Part shown: in pieces, positions 23,404 through 31,682 of the stretch
Numbering within the stretch: the first letter of the stretch is position 1
Layout of the letters: every line of letters starts with the position of its first letter
From: Alphaproteobacteria bacterium
GTDB taxonomy: Bacteria > Desulfobacterota > Binatia > UBA12015
Length of the DNA stretch: 37,706 bases
Assembly (NCBI GenBank): GCA_017853315.1
Contig: JAFMJW010000010.1
Coordinates: forward strand, 1 to 37,706
Direction of reading: 5' to 3'
Program-made: the position numbers and the translations under genes
Notes under the pieces: model-generated
The model's input: only the letters and a program-made list of their open reading frames with translations
The model's database searches: none
Told to the model about the DNA's origin: nothing

Positions 23404-24335
23404 CGCTTCACCGCGAGCATCTCGACGCGCGCCTCCAGGCCCGTCCAGCGGCCGGCCTCGACGAGCGCCGTCACCCCGAGCCGCACCAGCGGCGAGAAGT
23501 CGTAGCGCCCCACGTAGGGCGACGCCCCGCGCACCCAGAGCGGGTCGAACCCGCACTCTCGCGCGAGCCGGCCGAGCGTCTCGCGCGTGAAGTACGTGTA
23601 ATGGTTCACCGCGAAGAACCGGCCCGCGAGCCCGCCGACCCGGGGCAGGCGGGCGAGGAGCTCGGCGCCGCGGAAGAGCGTCGACCGGCAGCACGGCACG
23701 GCGACGAAGAGCGCGCCGCCGGGGCGCAGCACCTCGCGCGCGTGCTCGAGGAAGCGGCGCGGATCGCCCGCGTGTTCCAGCACGTCGGACATCGCGACCG
23801 CGTCGACCGGCACGTCGGGGCGGAAGCCCTCGAAGTCGCCCACGACGACGTCGACGCCGAACTCCTCGCGGGCCTTCGCCGCGCAGGCGGGCGAGATCTC
23901 GATCCCGAGCGGCGAGAACCCGGCCTCGCGCGCGAGGTGGAGGAACAGCCCGGTGCCGATGCCGACGTCGACCAGCCGGCCGCCGCCGACCGCCTGCCGG
24001 ATCTCCTCGACCGACTCGCGGAAGCCGCGCACGACCGGATCGTCGGGATAGTTCCGGTAGTAGGCGGTGAACATCTCCGTGGTCTCCTCGCGGAGACCGC
24101 CTTCGAACGCCTCGATCTCTCGCCCGGCGATGACCTCGGCGGCCGGCAGCGGGTCCATGTAGACCGTCCCGCACGCGCAGTGGCGGAGCGAGACCTCGCC
24201 GGTCCGTCGCGCCCGCCCTCCCCGGTCGCCGCACACCGGGCAGGGGCGCGGCTCGCCCGCCACCTGCCCGTGCGCGACGGCGCGGGTCCCCGGGGCGGAG
24301 AGTCGCGCCGCGCCTGCACCTCCGGCCGTGCTCAC
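23400..24335 (-). CDS. Class I SAM-dependent methyltransferase with N-terminal zinc ribbon
   Basis: 311 residues from a GTG at 24335-24333; no better start is visible downstream of the divergent gene. An N-terminal zinc-ribbon-like motif, CPVC (C32, C35) and CAC (C53, C55), precedes GTVYMDPLP, a combination common in glycan-locus methyltransferases of the Methyltransf_23 type. SAM-binding motif I is VDVGIGTGLFL (122-132), followed by GIEISPACAAKAREEFGVDV and the SDVLEHAGDPRRFLEHAREV motif. The C-terminal part has HYTYFTRETLGRLARECGFD. It probably methylates a sugar or lipid-linked substrate; it is the first gene of the four-gene operon, and it diverges from chaA across 138 bases. Confidence 0.9.
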   Translation of the reverse strand: MSTAGGAGAARLSAPGTRAVAHGQVAGEPRPCPVCGDRGGRARRTGEVSLRHCACGTVYMDPLPAAEVIAGREIEAFEGGLREETTEMFTAYYRNYPDDPVVRGFRESVEEIRQAVGGGRLVDVGIGTGLFLHLAREAGFSPLGIEISPACAAKAREEFGVDVVVGDFEGFRPDVPVDAVAMSDVLEHAGDPRRFLEHAREVLRPGGALFVAVPCCRSTLFRGAELLARLPRVGGLAGRFFAVNHYTYFTRETLGRLARECGFDPLWVRGASPYVGRYDFSPLVRLGVTALVEAGRWTGLEARVEMLAVKR

Positions 24336-24435
24336 CGGTCTCGTCCTACCTGACCGGCACCCGGCCCGCGAGAGTCGCCCCCGGACGCGCCCGGCCCGGC
24401 GCCGATCCGGCTCGCGTGGAAGGAAAGGCTTCCGC

Positions 24436-24474
24436 TTGGCGCCCGCGGGGAGGTCCCCTAGTGTCTCTCCGCGA
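24436..24474 (+). promoter_or_regulatory. Candidate promoter for near-leaderless chaA transcript
   Basis: TTGGCG (24436-24441) and TAGTGT (24459-24464) are separated by 17 bases. Transcription would start around 24471, two or three bases before the ATG at 24474. The only ribosome-site-like sequence, GGGGAGG at 24447-24453, is about 20 bases from the ATG, too far to serve it. The hexamers match the sigma-70 consensus only partly (4 of 6 and 3 of 6). Confidence 0.35.
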
Positions 24475-25652
24475 TGCCGCCAAACCTCCCCGAGTCGAGC
24501 GGGCTCCGGCACGCGGGCCGCATCGTGGGCCGGGAGATCGCGATCGCGCTCGGGCTCGCCTCCGGCGCGGCGGTACTCGCCCACTGGTCGCCGCCCGGGC
24601 CGCCGGCCGGGGCCGCGAACATGGCCTGGACCGCCTGGCTCGTCGCCGCGATCCTCGCCTGCGCGTTCCGCGCGATGTCGCACGCCGACGAACTCGCCGA
24701 GCGCCTCGGCGAGCCGATCGGCACGATCCTCCTCACGGTCTCCGCGATCACGATCGAGGTCGCCGCGGTCTCCGCGATGATGATCGGCTCGCAGGCCGAC
24801 ACCAAGGTCGCGCGCGACACGATGTTCTCCGTGCTCATGCTCATCCTGAACCTCCTGCTGGGCGCCGCGATGATCGCCGGCGGCAAGCGGGAGACCGAGC
24901 AGGAGTTCAACGCGCAGTCGGCCGCCGCCTACCTGCCGCTCGTGATCGCGCTCGCGACGGTCACGCTCATCCTGCCGCGATTCACGACCAGCGAGGAGGG
25001 CGGCTGGATGAGCAACCCGATGCAGGCCTTCGTCGGGGTCGCCTCGCTCGTGATCTACGGCGTCTTCCTCGCGATGCAGACGACCCGGCACCGCGAGTTC
25101 TTCGCCTACCACGGCCACTCCGAGCGCATGGCCGACGCGGACGCGCTCTCCGAGTCGATCGGCGAGGGACCCGCGGCGAGGCAGGCGCCGCTCGGGCCGA
25201 CGGTCGCGCTCCTCGTCCTGAGCCTCGTGGCGGTGGTCGCGATCGCCGAGGGGCTCGCAGGCCGGGTGCGATCGCTCCTGGAAGCGACCGGCGTCCCGGG
25301 CGCGATCGGCGGCGTCTTCATCGCGGCGCTGGTGCTCGCGCCCGAGGGGCTCGCCGCGTTGCGGGCCGCCCGGCGCGACGACATGCAGCGCAGCGTGAAC
25401 ATCCTGCTCGGAAGCGCGCTCTCGACGATCGGCCTCACCGTGCCCGCCGTGATCGCGATCGCGTTCCTGACCGGCGCCGAACCCGAGTTCGGGCTCGAGC
25501 CGCCCTACATCGTGCTGCTCGTCTCGACCCTGCTGATCGCGACGGTGAACCTGGAGCGCGGGCGCACGAACGCTCTCCAGGGCGTCGTCCACCTGCTGCT
25601 GTTCCTCGCCTGGATCGCGACGATCCTCGACGAGGCGGCAGGGAGGCGGTGA
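24474..25652 (+). CDS. chaA: ChaA-type Ca2+(Na+)/H+ antiporter
   Basis: 392 residues with about 11 hydrophobic segments. The two CaCA repeats are clear: GEPIGTILLTVSAITIEVAA in the first half and LAPEGLAALRAARRDDMQRS then NILLGSALSTIGLTVPAVIA in the second, each carrying the conserved acidic residue (E in TIEV and APEG) that binds the cation. A hydrophilic, His-containing loop (about 203-232, YHGHSERMADADALSESIGE) separates the halves. Length and motifs fit ChaA of enterobacteria, which exports Ca2+ or Na+ (and K+) in exchange for protons under alkaline or salt stress. Inner membrane; not part of an operon. I do not see a regulatory element other than the candidate promoter. Confidence 0.92.
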   Translation: MPPNLPESSGLRHAGRIVGREIAIALGLASGAAVLAHWSPPGPPAGAANMAWTAWLVAAILACAFRAMSHADELAERLGEPIGTILLTVSAITIEVAAVSAMMIGSQADTKVARDTMFSVLMLILNLLLGAAMIAGGKRETEQEFNAQSAAAYLPLVIALATVTLILPRFTTSEEGGWMSNPMQAFVGVASLVIYGVFLAMQTTRHREFFAYHGHSERMADADALSESIGEGPAARQAPLGPTVALLVLSLVAVVAIAEGLAGRVRSLLEATGVPGAIGGVFIAALVLAPEGLAALRAARRDDMQRSVNILLGSALSTIGLTVPAVIAIAFLTGAEPEFGLEPPYIVLLVSTLLIATVNLERGRTNALQGVVHLLLFLAWIATILDEAAGRR

Positions 25653-25742
25653 TCGCCGCCTCGCCGTCGCAACGCCCGGCGCACGGACGCTCTGCCGCGC
25701 ACGCCGGCAGAAGCCACGACCGAACCCTCGAAGGAGACCTCG

Positions 25743-27503
25743 ATGCACTCGAACCGATCGCTGCCCCGATTCGTCGTGGGACTCGCACTCGCGGGCGTCC
25801 TCGCCGCACCCGCGGACGGACGCGCCCTGGCGGCCGCTCCCTCCATCCCGACGGTCGCGAACGGGAGGTTCGAGATCCCGCCCGCGGACGGCGACGGCTC
25901 GACCCTGACCGTCGCGGGGCCGTCGGATTTCCGCTTCCGGCAGTCCTTCCCGACGGGAACGCCGCCCTCGATGCCGCTGCGGGATTCCTCGGACGCACCG
26001 CTCGCCGACGGCATCTACCGCTGGGAGGTGCTCGACGCGCCGCCGGTCTCGCCCGCGACGCGAGAGGCGCTCGCAGCCGCCCGTGCGGCCGGCGACGAGC
26101 AGGCGATCGAGCGCATCCGGCGCGACGGCCTCCTGCCCGCCGCCCCCGCGAAGCGCAGCGGGAGTTTCCGCGTCGTCGACGGCACCGCGGTCCTCCCCGG
26201 CGCCGCGGAGGGCTCGGACTCGCCACGGGACCCGGCCGCCCCGGAGATTCCGCTCGCCGCCACCGTGATCCCGAACGACCTCGTCGTGGACGGAAGCGCC
26301 TGCATCGGGATCGACTGCGCAGACCCCGAAATCTTCGGGTTCGACACGCTGCGGCTCAAGGAGAACAACACCCGGCTGAAGTTCCTCGACACGAGCGGGG
26401 CGCCGTTTGCGACCCACGACTGGACGCTCGAGGCGAACGACACCGCGAGCGGCGGACTCGACCGATTCTCGATCCGGGACGAGGACGCGGCGACCACCCC
26501 GTTCACCGTCGAGGGAGGCTCGCCCAGCGCCGCCCTCTACGTCGACTCGTCGGGCCGGATCGGCTTCGGGACCCTCGCCCCGGCCATGGCTCTCCACATG
26601 CTGAACCCGAACACGCCGGGGATGCGCCTCGAGCAGACCTCGGGCGGCTTCGGAACCTACACCTGGGACGTCGCCGGCAACGAGGCGAACTTCTTCGTGC
26701 GCGACGTGAGTGGGGGAAGCCATCTCCCCTTCAGGATCAAGCCGGGCGCCCCGACGAACAGCCTCTTCGTCGCCTCCGACGGCGGGGTCGGGATCGGCAC
26801 CCAGACCCCCAACGCCCCCCTTCACGTGGCCCGGTCGGACGGGAAGGCGGAGCTCCGGGTCGTCGAGGGCTCGGTCGTCAGCGCGTCGCGCACGCTGCTC
26901 ACGCTGCGAAACAACGGGCCCGTCCTGGTGAAGTACGCCGACTCGAGCACCGGCACGAGCTGGATCGTGAAGCAGGGCAACGGGGCCTTCGTGTTCTCCA
27001 ACGCGGCGAGCGGCCAGCAGGAGCTCAAGCTGAACAACGACACCTCGATCGAGATGGGAGCCTCCGGGGGCACCGCGCGCTTCCGACTCGACCCCGCGGG
27101 CAACGTCGCGATCTCCGGCACGCTCAGCCAGGGCTCGGATCGCGCGTCGAAGATCGACGTCGCGCCGGTCGACGCGGAGCAGGTCCTCGACAAGGTCGCG
27201 GCGCTGCCGGTCAGCACGTGGCGCTACCGGGCCGACACCGGGAGTGTCCGCCACATGGGCCCCATGGCGCAGGACTTCGCGGCGGCCTTCGAACTCGGCG
27301 ACGACGAGCGGCGGATCGGGCTCGGCGACGTGGGCGGGGTCGCCCTCGCGGCCGTGCAGGGCCTCTCGCGCCGCGTCGATGCGCGCGCGGAGGAATTGCG
27401 CTCGCTACGCCGTCGCAACGAGGAACTCGAGCGTCGCAACGCTGCACTCGAACGTCGGCTCGACACGCTCGAGCGCAGCCTCGCGCCGGCCTCGGGCGGC
27501 TGA
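25743..27503 (+). CDS. Exported tail-fibre-like protein with peptidase S74 chaperone domain
   Basis: 586 residues, ATG with AAGGAG six bases upstream. A signal peptide (about 8-30, ending GRALA) means it leaves the cytoplasm. After a unique region (30-180) come fibre-like segments with the repeated motif G-x-x-G-x-G-T-x-x-P-x-x-x-L-H: GRIGFGTLAPAMALHM (271-286) and GGVGIGTQTPNAPLHV (347-362). The C-terminal S74 intramolecular chaperone starts at SDRASK, with S465 and K470 in the Ser/Lys dyad positions of endosialidase-type chaperones, then MGPMAQDFAAAFEL, and ends in a coiled coil (about 535-580). In phage fibres this domain trimerises the shaft and then cuts itself off. Host-encoded relatives are common in Myxococcota-like genomes; role in adhesion or surface display is inferred. 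Confidence 0.88.
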   Translation: MHSNRSLPRFVVGLALAGVLAAPADGRALAAAPSIPTVANGRFEIPPADGDGSTLTVAGPSDFRFRQSFPTGTPPSMPLRDSSDAPLADGIYRWEVLDAPPVSPATREALAAARAAGDEQAIERIRRDGLLPAAPAKRSGSFRVVDGTAVLPGAAEGSDSPRDPAAPEIPLAATVIPNDLVVDGSACIGIDCADPEIFGFDTLRLKENNTRLKFLDTSGAPFATHDWTLEANDTASGGLDRFSIRDEDAATTPFTVEGGSPSAALYVDSSGRIGFGTLAPAMALHMLNPNTPGMRLEQTSGGFGTYTWDVAGNEANFFVRDVSGGSHLPFRIKPGAPTNSLFVASDGGVGIGTQTPNAPLHVARSDGKAELRVVEGSVVSASRTLLTLRNNGPVLVKYADSSTGTSWIVKQGNGAFVFSNAASGQQELKLNNDTSIEMGASGGTARFRLDPAGNVAISGTLSQGSDRASKIDVAPVDAEQVLDKVAALPVSTWRYRADTGSVRHMGPMAQDFAAAFELGDDERRIGLGDVGGVALAAVQGLSRRVDARAEELRSLRRRNEELERRNAALERRLDTLERSLAPASGG

Positions 27504-27552
27504 CCGCCCCGACGCATTGCCCCCGATCGCCCGGCGGTGGTACCCGGACCCC

Positions 27553-27966
27553 GTGTCGCAGGTCCCGATCCACCCCGGGCTGTTCACGCTGCCGGGCGAC
27601 CCGCGCGGGCCGCGCCTTCTGGCCGCCCGGTGCCCGTCGTGCGCCGGCCTCCACTTCCCGGCCGGCGAGACCTGTCCCTACTGCGGGACCGACGGCTGCC
27701 GCGAGGAAGCGATCGGTGCCGAGGGCCGTCTCTGGCTGTGGACCGCGGTGCGCACCGCGCCGCCCGGCTACCGCGGCCCGGTGCCCTACGGCTTCGGCGT
27801 GGTCGACCTCCCCGAGGGCCTGCGCATCGTCTCGCGCCTCGCCTCGGCCGAGGTCGAACGGCTCCGCGAGGGACAGGCGGTGGACCTCGTGATCGAACCC
27901 CTGTTCACGAACGACGCGGGCGACGAGGTGCTCTCGTTCGCCTACGCACCGCGGGAAGCGCGATGA
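27553..27966 (+). CDS. DUF35 zinc-ribbon/OB-fold protein, thiolase partner
   Basis: 137 residues from a GTG at 27553. The zinc ribbon has CPSC (C27, C30) and CPYC (C41, C44), followed by an OB-fold with WLWTAVRTAPPGYRGPVPYG, FGVVDLPEGLRIVSRL, and a C-terminal FAYAP. This is the ChsH2/DUF35 type of acyl-CoA-binding subunit that pairs with thiolase-like proteins. Its stop overlaps the start of the thiolase-like gene (ATGA), the usual arrangement of the pair. In the steroid-degrading Ltp2-ChsH2 system the DUF35 subunit is needed for aldolase assembly and activity; a similar role here is inferred. Confidence 0.9.
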   Translation: MSQVPIHPGLFTLPGDPRGPRLLAARCPSCAGLHFPAGETCPYCGTDGCREEAIGAEGRLWLWTAVRTAPPGYRGPVPYGFGVVDLPEGLRIVSRLASAEVERLREGQAVDLVIEPLFTNDAGDEVLSFAYAPREAR

Positions 27967-29108
27967 AGGGCGGGCGCGCGGTCCACGTCGCCGGCGTCGG
28001 CCTCCATCCGTTCGGCCGCTTCGACGGGAAGGACGTGACGCGGCTCGGCCAGCACGCGGTGCGCGAGGCGCTCGCGGAGGCGGGCGTCGGCCGCGGCGGC
28101 TTCGGCGCGGCCTTCTGCGGCACGGTCTACACGGGCGTCGCCGCGGGCCACAAGGTGCTCTCGGGGCTCGGCCTCTCGGGCGTCCCGATCGTGAACGTCG
28201 AGGCCGGCTGCGCGAGCGGCGGCGCAGCGCTCTCGCTCGGCGCCGCCGCGATCGCCTCCGGTCAGCACGACCGCGTGCTGGTCTTCGGCATGGAGAAGAT
28301 GCCGCGCGGGATCATCCGCTCGAGCTTCTTCCCGCCGTGGTGCGAGGAGGCCGGCCTGTCGCCCGCCCCGGCCTACTTCGCTCTCCGCGCCCGTCGCCTG
28401 ATGCTCGAGTCGGGCGTGACCCGCGAGCACCTCGCTCGCGTGTCGGTGAAGAACCACGCGAACGGCGTGGACAACCCCTTCGCCATGTTCCGCAAGCCGT
28501 TCACGACCGAGCAGGTGCTCGCCTCGCAGGTGGTCTGCGACCCGCTCACGCTCTACATGCTCTGTTCGCCCAACGAGGGCGCGGCCGCGGTCGTGCTGTC
28601 GTGCGAGCCCGGCCCGGTCGGCCCGCCCGTGCGCGTGCTCGCCTCGGTGCTGCGCTCGCACCGCCCCGGCAGCGTGCTCGGCGAGCACACGCCGATGTCC
28701 GGCCTCCCCGGGGCCGAGCCGCCGACTCCGACCGAGACCGCGGCCCGCGAGGCCTGGGAGCAGGCGGGCATCGACCCGCGCGACCTCGACCTGGCCGAGG
28801 TGCAGGACACCGACTCGGGGCGCGAGATCCTGTCGGTCGAGGAACTCGGCCTCTGCGAGCGCGGCGGCGGCGGGCGCTTCGTCGAGGACGGCGTCGGCGA
28901 GAGGACGGGCCGCCTGCCCGTGAACCCGAGCGGCGGGCTGCTCTCGAAGGGCGAGCCGCTCGGAGCCTCGGCGCTGGGCCAGGTCGTCGAACTCGCCTGG
29001 CAGCTGCGGGGCTCGGCCGGCCCGCGACAGGTCGAGGGAGCGCGACTCGCGCTGGGCCACACCGTCGGACGCGGCGCGAACGCCTCGGTCGTCGTGCTCG
29101 GGCGCTGA
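27963..29108 (+). CDS. Thiolase-like protein (SCP-x/Ltp type) lacking the GHP histidine
   Basis: 381 residues, ATG in an ATGA overlap with the DUF35 gene. The thiolase fold is recognisable: NVEAGCASGGAALSLGAAAI with C83 at the nucleophile position, GMEKMP, and VNPSGGLLSKGEPLGASALG in the C-terminal half. The conserved His of GHPxGA is Glu here (E331), and the last catalytic Cys region reads GHTVGRGANASVVV (H366 instead of Cys). The loss of the His/Cys set argues against a standard Claisen thiolase; members paired with DUF35 include lipid-transfer-type proteins and retro-aldolases of side-chain degradation. Likely acts on an acyl-CoA substrate in the cytoplasm; which one is unknown, and no other beta-oxidation gene is in the window. 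Confidence 0.88.
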   Translation: MKGGRAVHVAGVGLHPFGRFDGKDVTRLGQHAVREALAEAGVGRGGFGAAFCGTVYTGVAAGHKVLSGLGLSGVPIVNVEAGCASGGAALSLGAAAIASGQHDRVLVFGMEKMPRGIIRSSFFPPWCEEAGLSPAPAYFALRARRLMLESGVTREHLARVSVKNHANGVDNPFAMFRKPFTTEQVLASQVVCDPLTLYMLCSPNEGAAAVVLSCEPGPVGPPVRVLASVLRSHRPGSVLGEHTPMSGLPGAEPPTPTETAAREAWEQAGIDPRDLDLAEVQDTDSGREILSVEELGLCERGGGGRFVEDGVGERTGRLPVNPSGGLLSKGEPLGASALGQVVELAWQLRGSAGPRQVEGARLALGHTVGRGANASVVVLGR

Positions 29109-29112
29109 CGCC

Positions 29113-29160
29113 GGACGACGAGCACCCGCCGGGGCGAGGCTCGCGCCCCGCGCGTCGTCC
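29113..29160. terminator. Nested hairpin between convergent thiolase-like and ptsP genes
   Basis: An outer stem of GGACGACG (29113-29120) and CGTCGTCC (29153-29160) encloses an inner stem of CGGGGCG (29130-29136) and CGCCCCG (29144-29150) with a seven-base loop. It fills the gap between the two stop codons almost exactly. Being symmetrical it would fold in both transcripts; no T-run is present on either strand. Confidence 0.55.
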
Positions 29161-31590
29161 CTACTGGTACATCTCGAGCAGCTCGATCGCGCCGAGCGAA
29201 CGCATCGTGTCGAAGATCGCGCTCTTCACGTCGGAGACGCGCGAGAGCGAGAGCACGTGGCGCGACAGCCCCGACGCCGCTTCCCAGGACACCGAGCGGA
29301 TGAGCTTCTTGATGACGGGAATGAAGAACGGCTCCATGCTGAGCTCGTCGAGCCCCAGGCCCAGCAGGACGAGCGTGCACATCGGGTCGGCCGCCATCTC
29401 GCCGCACATCGAGATCGTCTTGCCGGCCTCGTGGGCCGCGCGCGTGCAATGGTCGACCGCGGCCAGCACCGAGGGGTGGAGCGGCTGGTAGAGCGGCGCC
29501 ACCTTGCGGTTGTTGCGGTCGACCGCGAGCACGTACTGGATCAGGTCGTTCGTGCCGATCGACAGGAAGTCGCAGGCGGCGGCGAGCTGCGGCGCGAGCT
29601 GCACCGCCGAGGGCACCTCGATCATGACCCCGAGCGGCAACTCGGGGGCGTGCGGGATCCCCTCGCGGACGAGATGCTCCCGGGTCTCGGCGATGAGTTC
29701 CTTCGAGCGCTCGAGCTCCTCGAGCGAGGAGATCATCGGCAGGAGCAACCGGGTCGGGCCGGCGAGCGCCGCCTGCCAGATCGCGCGCAGCTGCACGGTG
29801 AAGAGCTCCGGCATCTCGAGCGAGACGCGGATCGAGCGCCAGCCGAGGAAGGGGTTCTGCTCCTGCGGCACGCGCAGGTAGGCCGGGTACTTGTCGGCGC
29901 CGAGGTCGAGGGTGCGCGCGGTGACCGGGCGACCCTCCATGCCGGAGATCACCTTGCGGTAGATGTCGAGCTGCTCGCGCTCGGTCGGGAACTCGCGGAA
30001 CGAGACGAACGGGAACTCGGTCCGGTAGAGCCCGATGCCCTCGGCGCCGTGGCGCTTGGCGAGCACGACGTCGCCGACCAGCCCGACGTTCGCGTTCAGC
30101 TGGACGCGGCGCCCGTCGGTGGTGGTCGCGGGGAGGTCGTGGAGGTTCTCGAGGCCCTCGTTGAAGGCGCGGTACTCGCCCTCCATGCGCTCGTACTCGC
30201 GCACGACGTCGGGGCCCGGCTGGCGGTAGACCACGCCGGCGTTGCCGTCGACGATCACCTCGTCGCCCTCGCCGACGACGCCGAGCAGCCGGTCCACGCC
30301 CACGACGGTCGGGATCTCGAAGGACTTCGCGAGGATCGTCGCGTGCGAGGTCACGCCCCCGGTCGCGAGCGCGATGCCGCAGAGGTTCTTCGGCTCGATC
30401 TCGGCGAAGTCGATGAGCGTGAGTTCGTCGGCGACGAGCACGCTGCCCTCCCCCGGCACCGACTGCGCCTGGCCGATGCCGAGCAGCAGGCGCACCAGCC
30501 GCAGCCCGATGTCCTTCACGTCGAGCGCGCGTTCCTGGAGGTAGGGGTCCTGGATGCCCTGGAAGGCCGCGAGGTATTCCTCGACGACGCGGCGGACCGC
30601 GTACTCCGCGCAGGCCCCCTCCTGGATCAGGTCGCGCACCCGCTGCTGGAGCGAGCCGTCGCTCAGCATGAGCAGGTAGGCGTCGAAGATCTTGCCGGTG
30701 CCCTCGGGCAGGATCGCGTGCATCTGGTCGCGCTGGCGCTCGAGCTCGGCGCTCGCCTCGTCGAGCGCGCGCTCGAAGCGCTCCGCCTCGCCGGCCGCGT
30801 CGTCGACCGGCCGGTCCTCGATGTCGGAGAACAGGATCTGGGGATGCAGCACGTGCGCGCGGCCGATGCCGAAGCCCGGTGAGGCGGCGATGCCGGTGAG
30901 CCGCTCGCCCGGGTCGCGCGCCTGGCGCACGTCGGCGGACGCCCGCTCCGCCTGCCGCTCGAAGGCCTGCAGGCGGCGCACCGTCTCGACCATGCGGCGG
31001 CGGATCTCGACCTGCTCCTGCTCCTTCACCTTCAGGCTGTCGAGCAGCCGGGCCTGCACGAGGACGCCGGAGAGCTGCCCCGCGATCGTGCGGAGCAGCC
31101 GGATCTCGTCCTCGGTGAACTGGCGACGGCGCAGGGTCTGCACGACCAGCACGCCGAGCGGGGCGCGGCGCTCGAGGACCGGCACGCCGAGGAACGAGTG
31201 GAAGCGTTCCTCGCGCGTCTCGGGGAAGAACTTGAACCGCGGGTGCACCGGGGCGTCGGGCACGACGACGGGCGTCATCGTCTCGATGACGAGCCCGGTG
31301 AGACCCTCGTCGGTGCGCATGCGGACGCGGCCGACGGCGCCGCGCTCGAGGCCGGTCGTCGCCCACAGCGTGAGCATCGTCGAGCCGGGGTCGAGCAGGT
31401 AGACCGAGCAGGCCTCGGTCCGCATCCGCTCGGCGACGACGTCCACGACCGAGTCGAGCGTCTCCTGCAGGTTGTCCGACTGCCCGATCAGCGAGCTCAC
31501 GTCCTCGAGCAGGCGCAGCCCGTGACGCGAGCGGATCGGCCCGTCCGCCCGTTCGCGGGAGGCCGAAGGACGGGGGTCGGAGGTCGACAT
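29161..31590 (-). CDS. ptsP: PtsP: nitrogen-PTS phosphoenolpyruvate-protein phosphotransferase
   Basis: 809 residues, ATG start. An N-terminal GAF domain (about 25-185) is joined by a helical linker (about 185-228) to a full enzyme I: HPr-interaction domain (from LTGIAASPGFGIGRAHVL, 231 on), the phosphorylated histidine in GGVTSHATILAKS (H416), and the PEP-binding barrel with TEFPFVSF, TLDLGADKYP, GVMIEVPSAV, SIGTNDLIQYVLAVDRNN and the CGEMAADP motif. In the nitrogen PTS, PtsP passes phosphate from PEP to NPr (PtsO) and then PtsN; GAF binds glutamine or 2-oxoglutarate in some species. No ptsO or ptsN is here. It diverges from the PBP1A gene, and its 3' end faces the thiolase gene. Confidence 0.95.
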   Translation of the reverse strand: MSTSDPRPSASRERADGPIRSRHGLRLLEDVSSLIGQSDNLQETLDSVVDVVAERMRTEACSVYLLDPGSTMLTLWATTGLERGAVGRVRMRTDEGLTGLVIETMTPVVVPDAPVHPRFKFFPETREERFHSFLGVPVLERRAPLGVLVVQTLRRRQFTEDEIRLLRTIAGQLSGVLVQARLLDSLKVKEQEQVEIRRRMVETVRRLQAFERQAERASADVRQARDPGERLTGIAASPGFGIGRAHVLHPQILFSDIEDRPVDDAAGEAERFERALDEASAELERQRDQMHAILPEGTGKIFDAYLLMLSDGSLQQRVRDLIQEGACAEYAVRRVVEEYLAAFQGIQDPYLQERALDVKDIGLRLVRLLLGIGQAQSVPGEGSVLVADELTLIDFAEIEPKNLCGIALATGGVTSHATILAKSFEIPTVVGVDRLLGVVGEGDEVIVDGNAGVVYRQPGPDVVREYERMEGEYRAFNEGLENLHDLPATTTDGRRVQLNANVGLVGDVVLAKRHGAEGIGLYRTEFPFVSFREFPTEREQLDIYRKVISGMEGRPVTARTLDLGADKYPAYLRVPQEQNPFLGWRSIRVSLEMPELFTVQLRAIWQAALAGPTRLLLPMISSLEELERSKELIAETREHLVREGIPHAPELPLGVMIEVPSAVQLAPQLAAACDFLSIGTNDLIQYVLAVDRNNRKVAPLYQPLHPSVLAAVDHCTRAAHEAGKTISMCGEMAADPMCTLVLLGLGLDELSMEPFFIPVIKKLIRSVSWEAASGLSRHVLSLSRVSDVKSAIFDTMRSLGAIELLEMYQ

Positions 31591-31682
31591 GGCCGAGGGT
31601 GTAGCACGGCGGCGACCGTTCGTGCCCGAGCCGGGCGCCCGGGGGTTGGCCCGGGCCTGCGGAAACCCGTAGAAGCGGGGCG

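Noticed and set aside
24336-27254. Long minus-strand extension upstream of the methyltransferase
   Set aside because: It runs antisense to chaA and the S74 protein and shows no domain.
25743-27503. S74 protein as evidence of a prophage
   Set aside because: It has a signal peptide and is flanked by housekeeping and metabolic genes; no phage structural, lysis or integrase gene is near.
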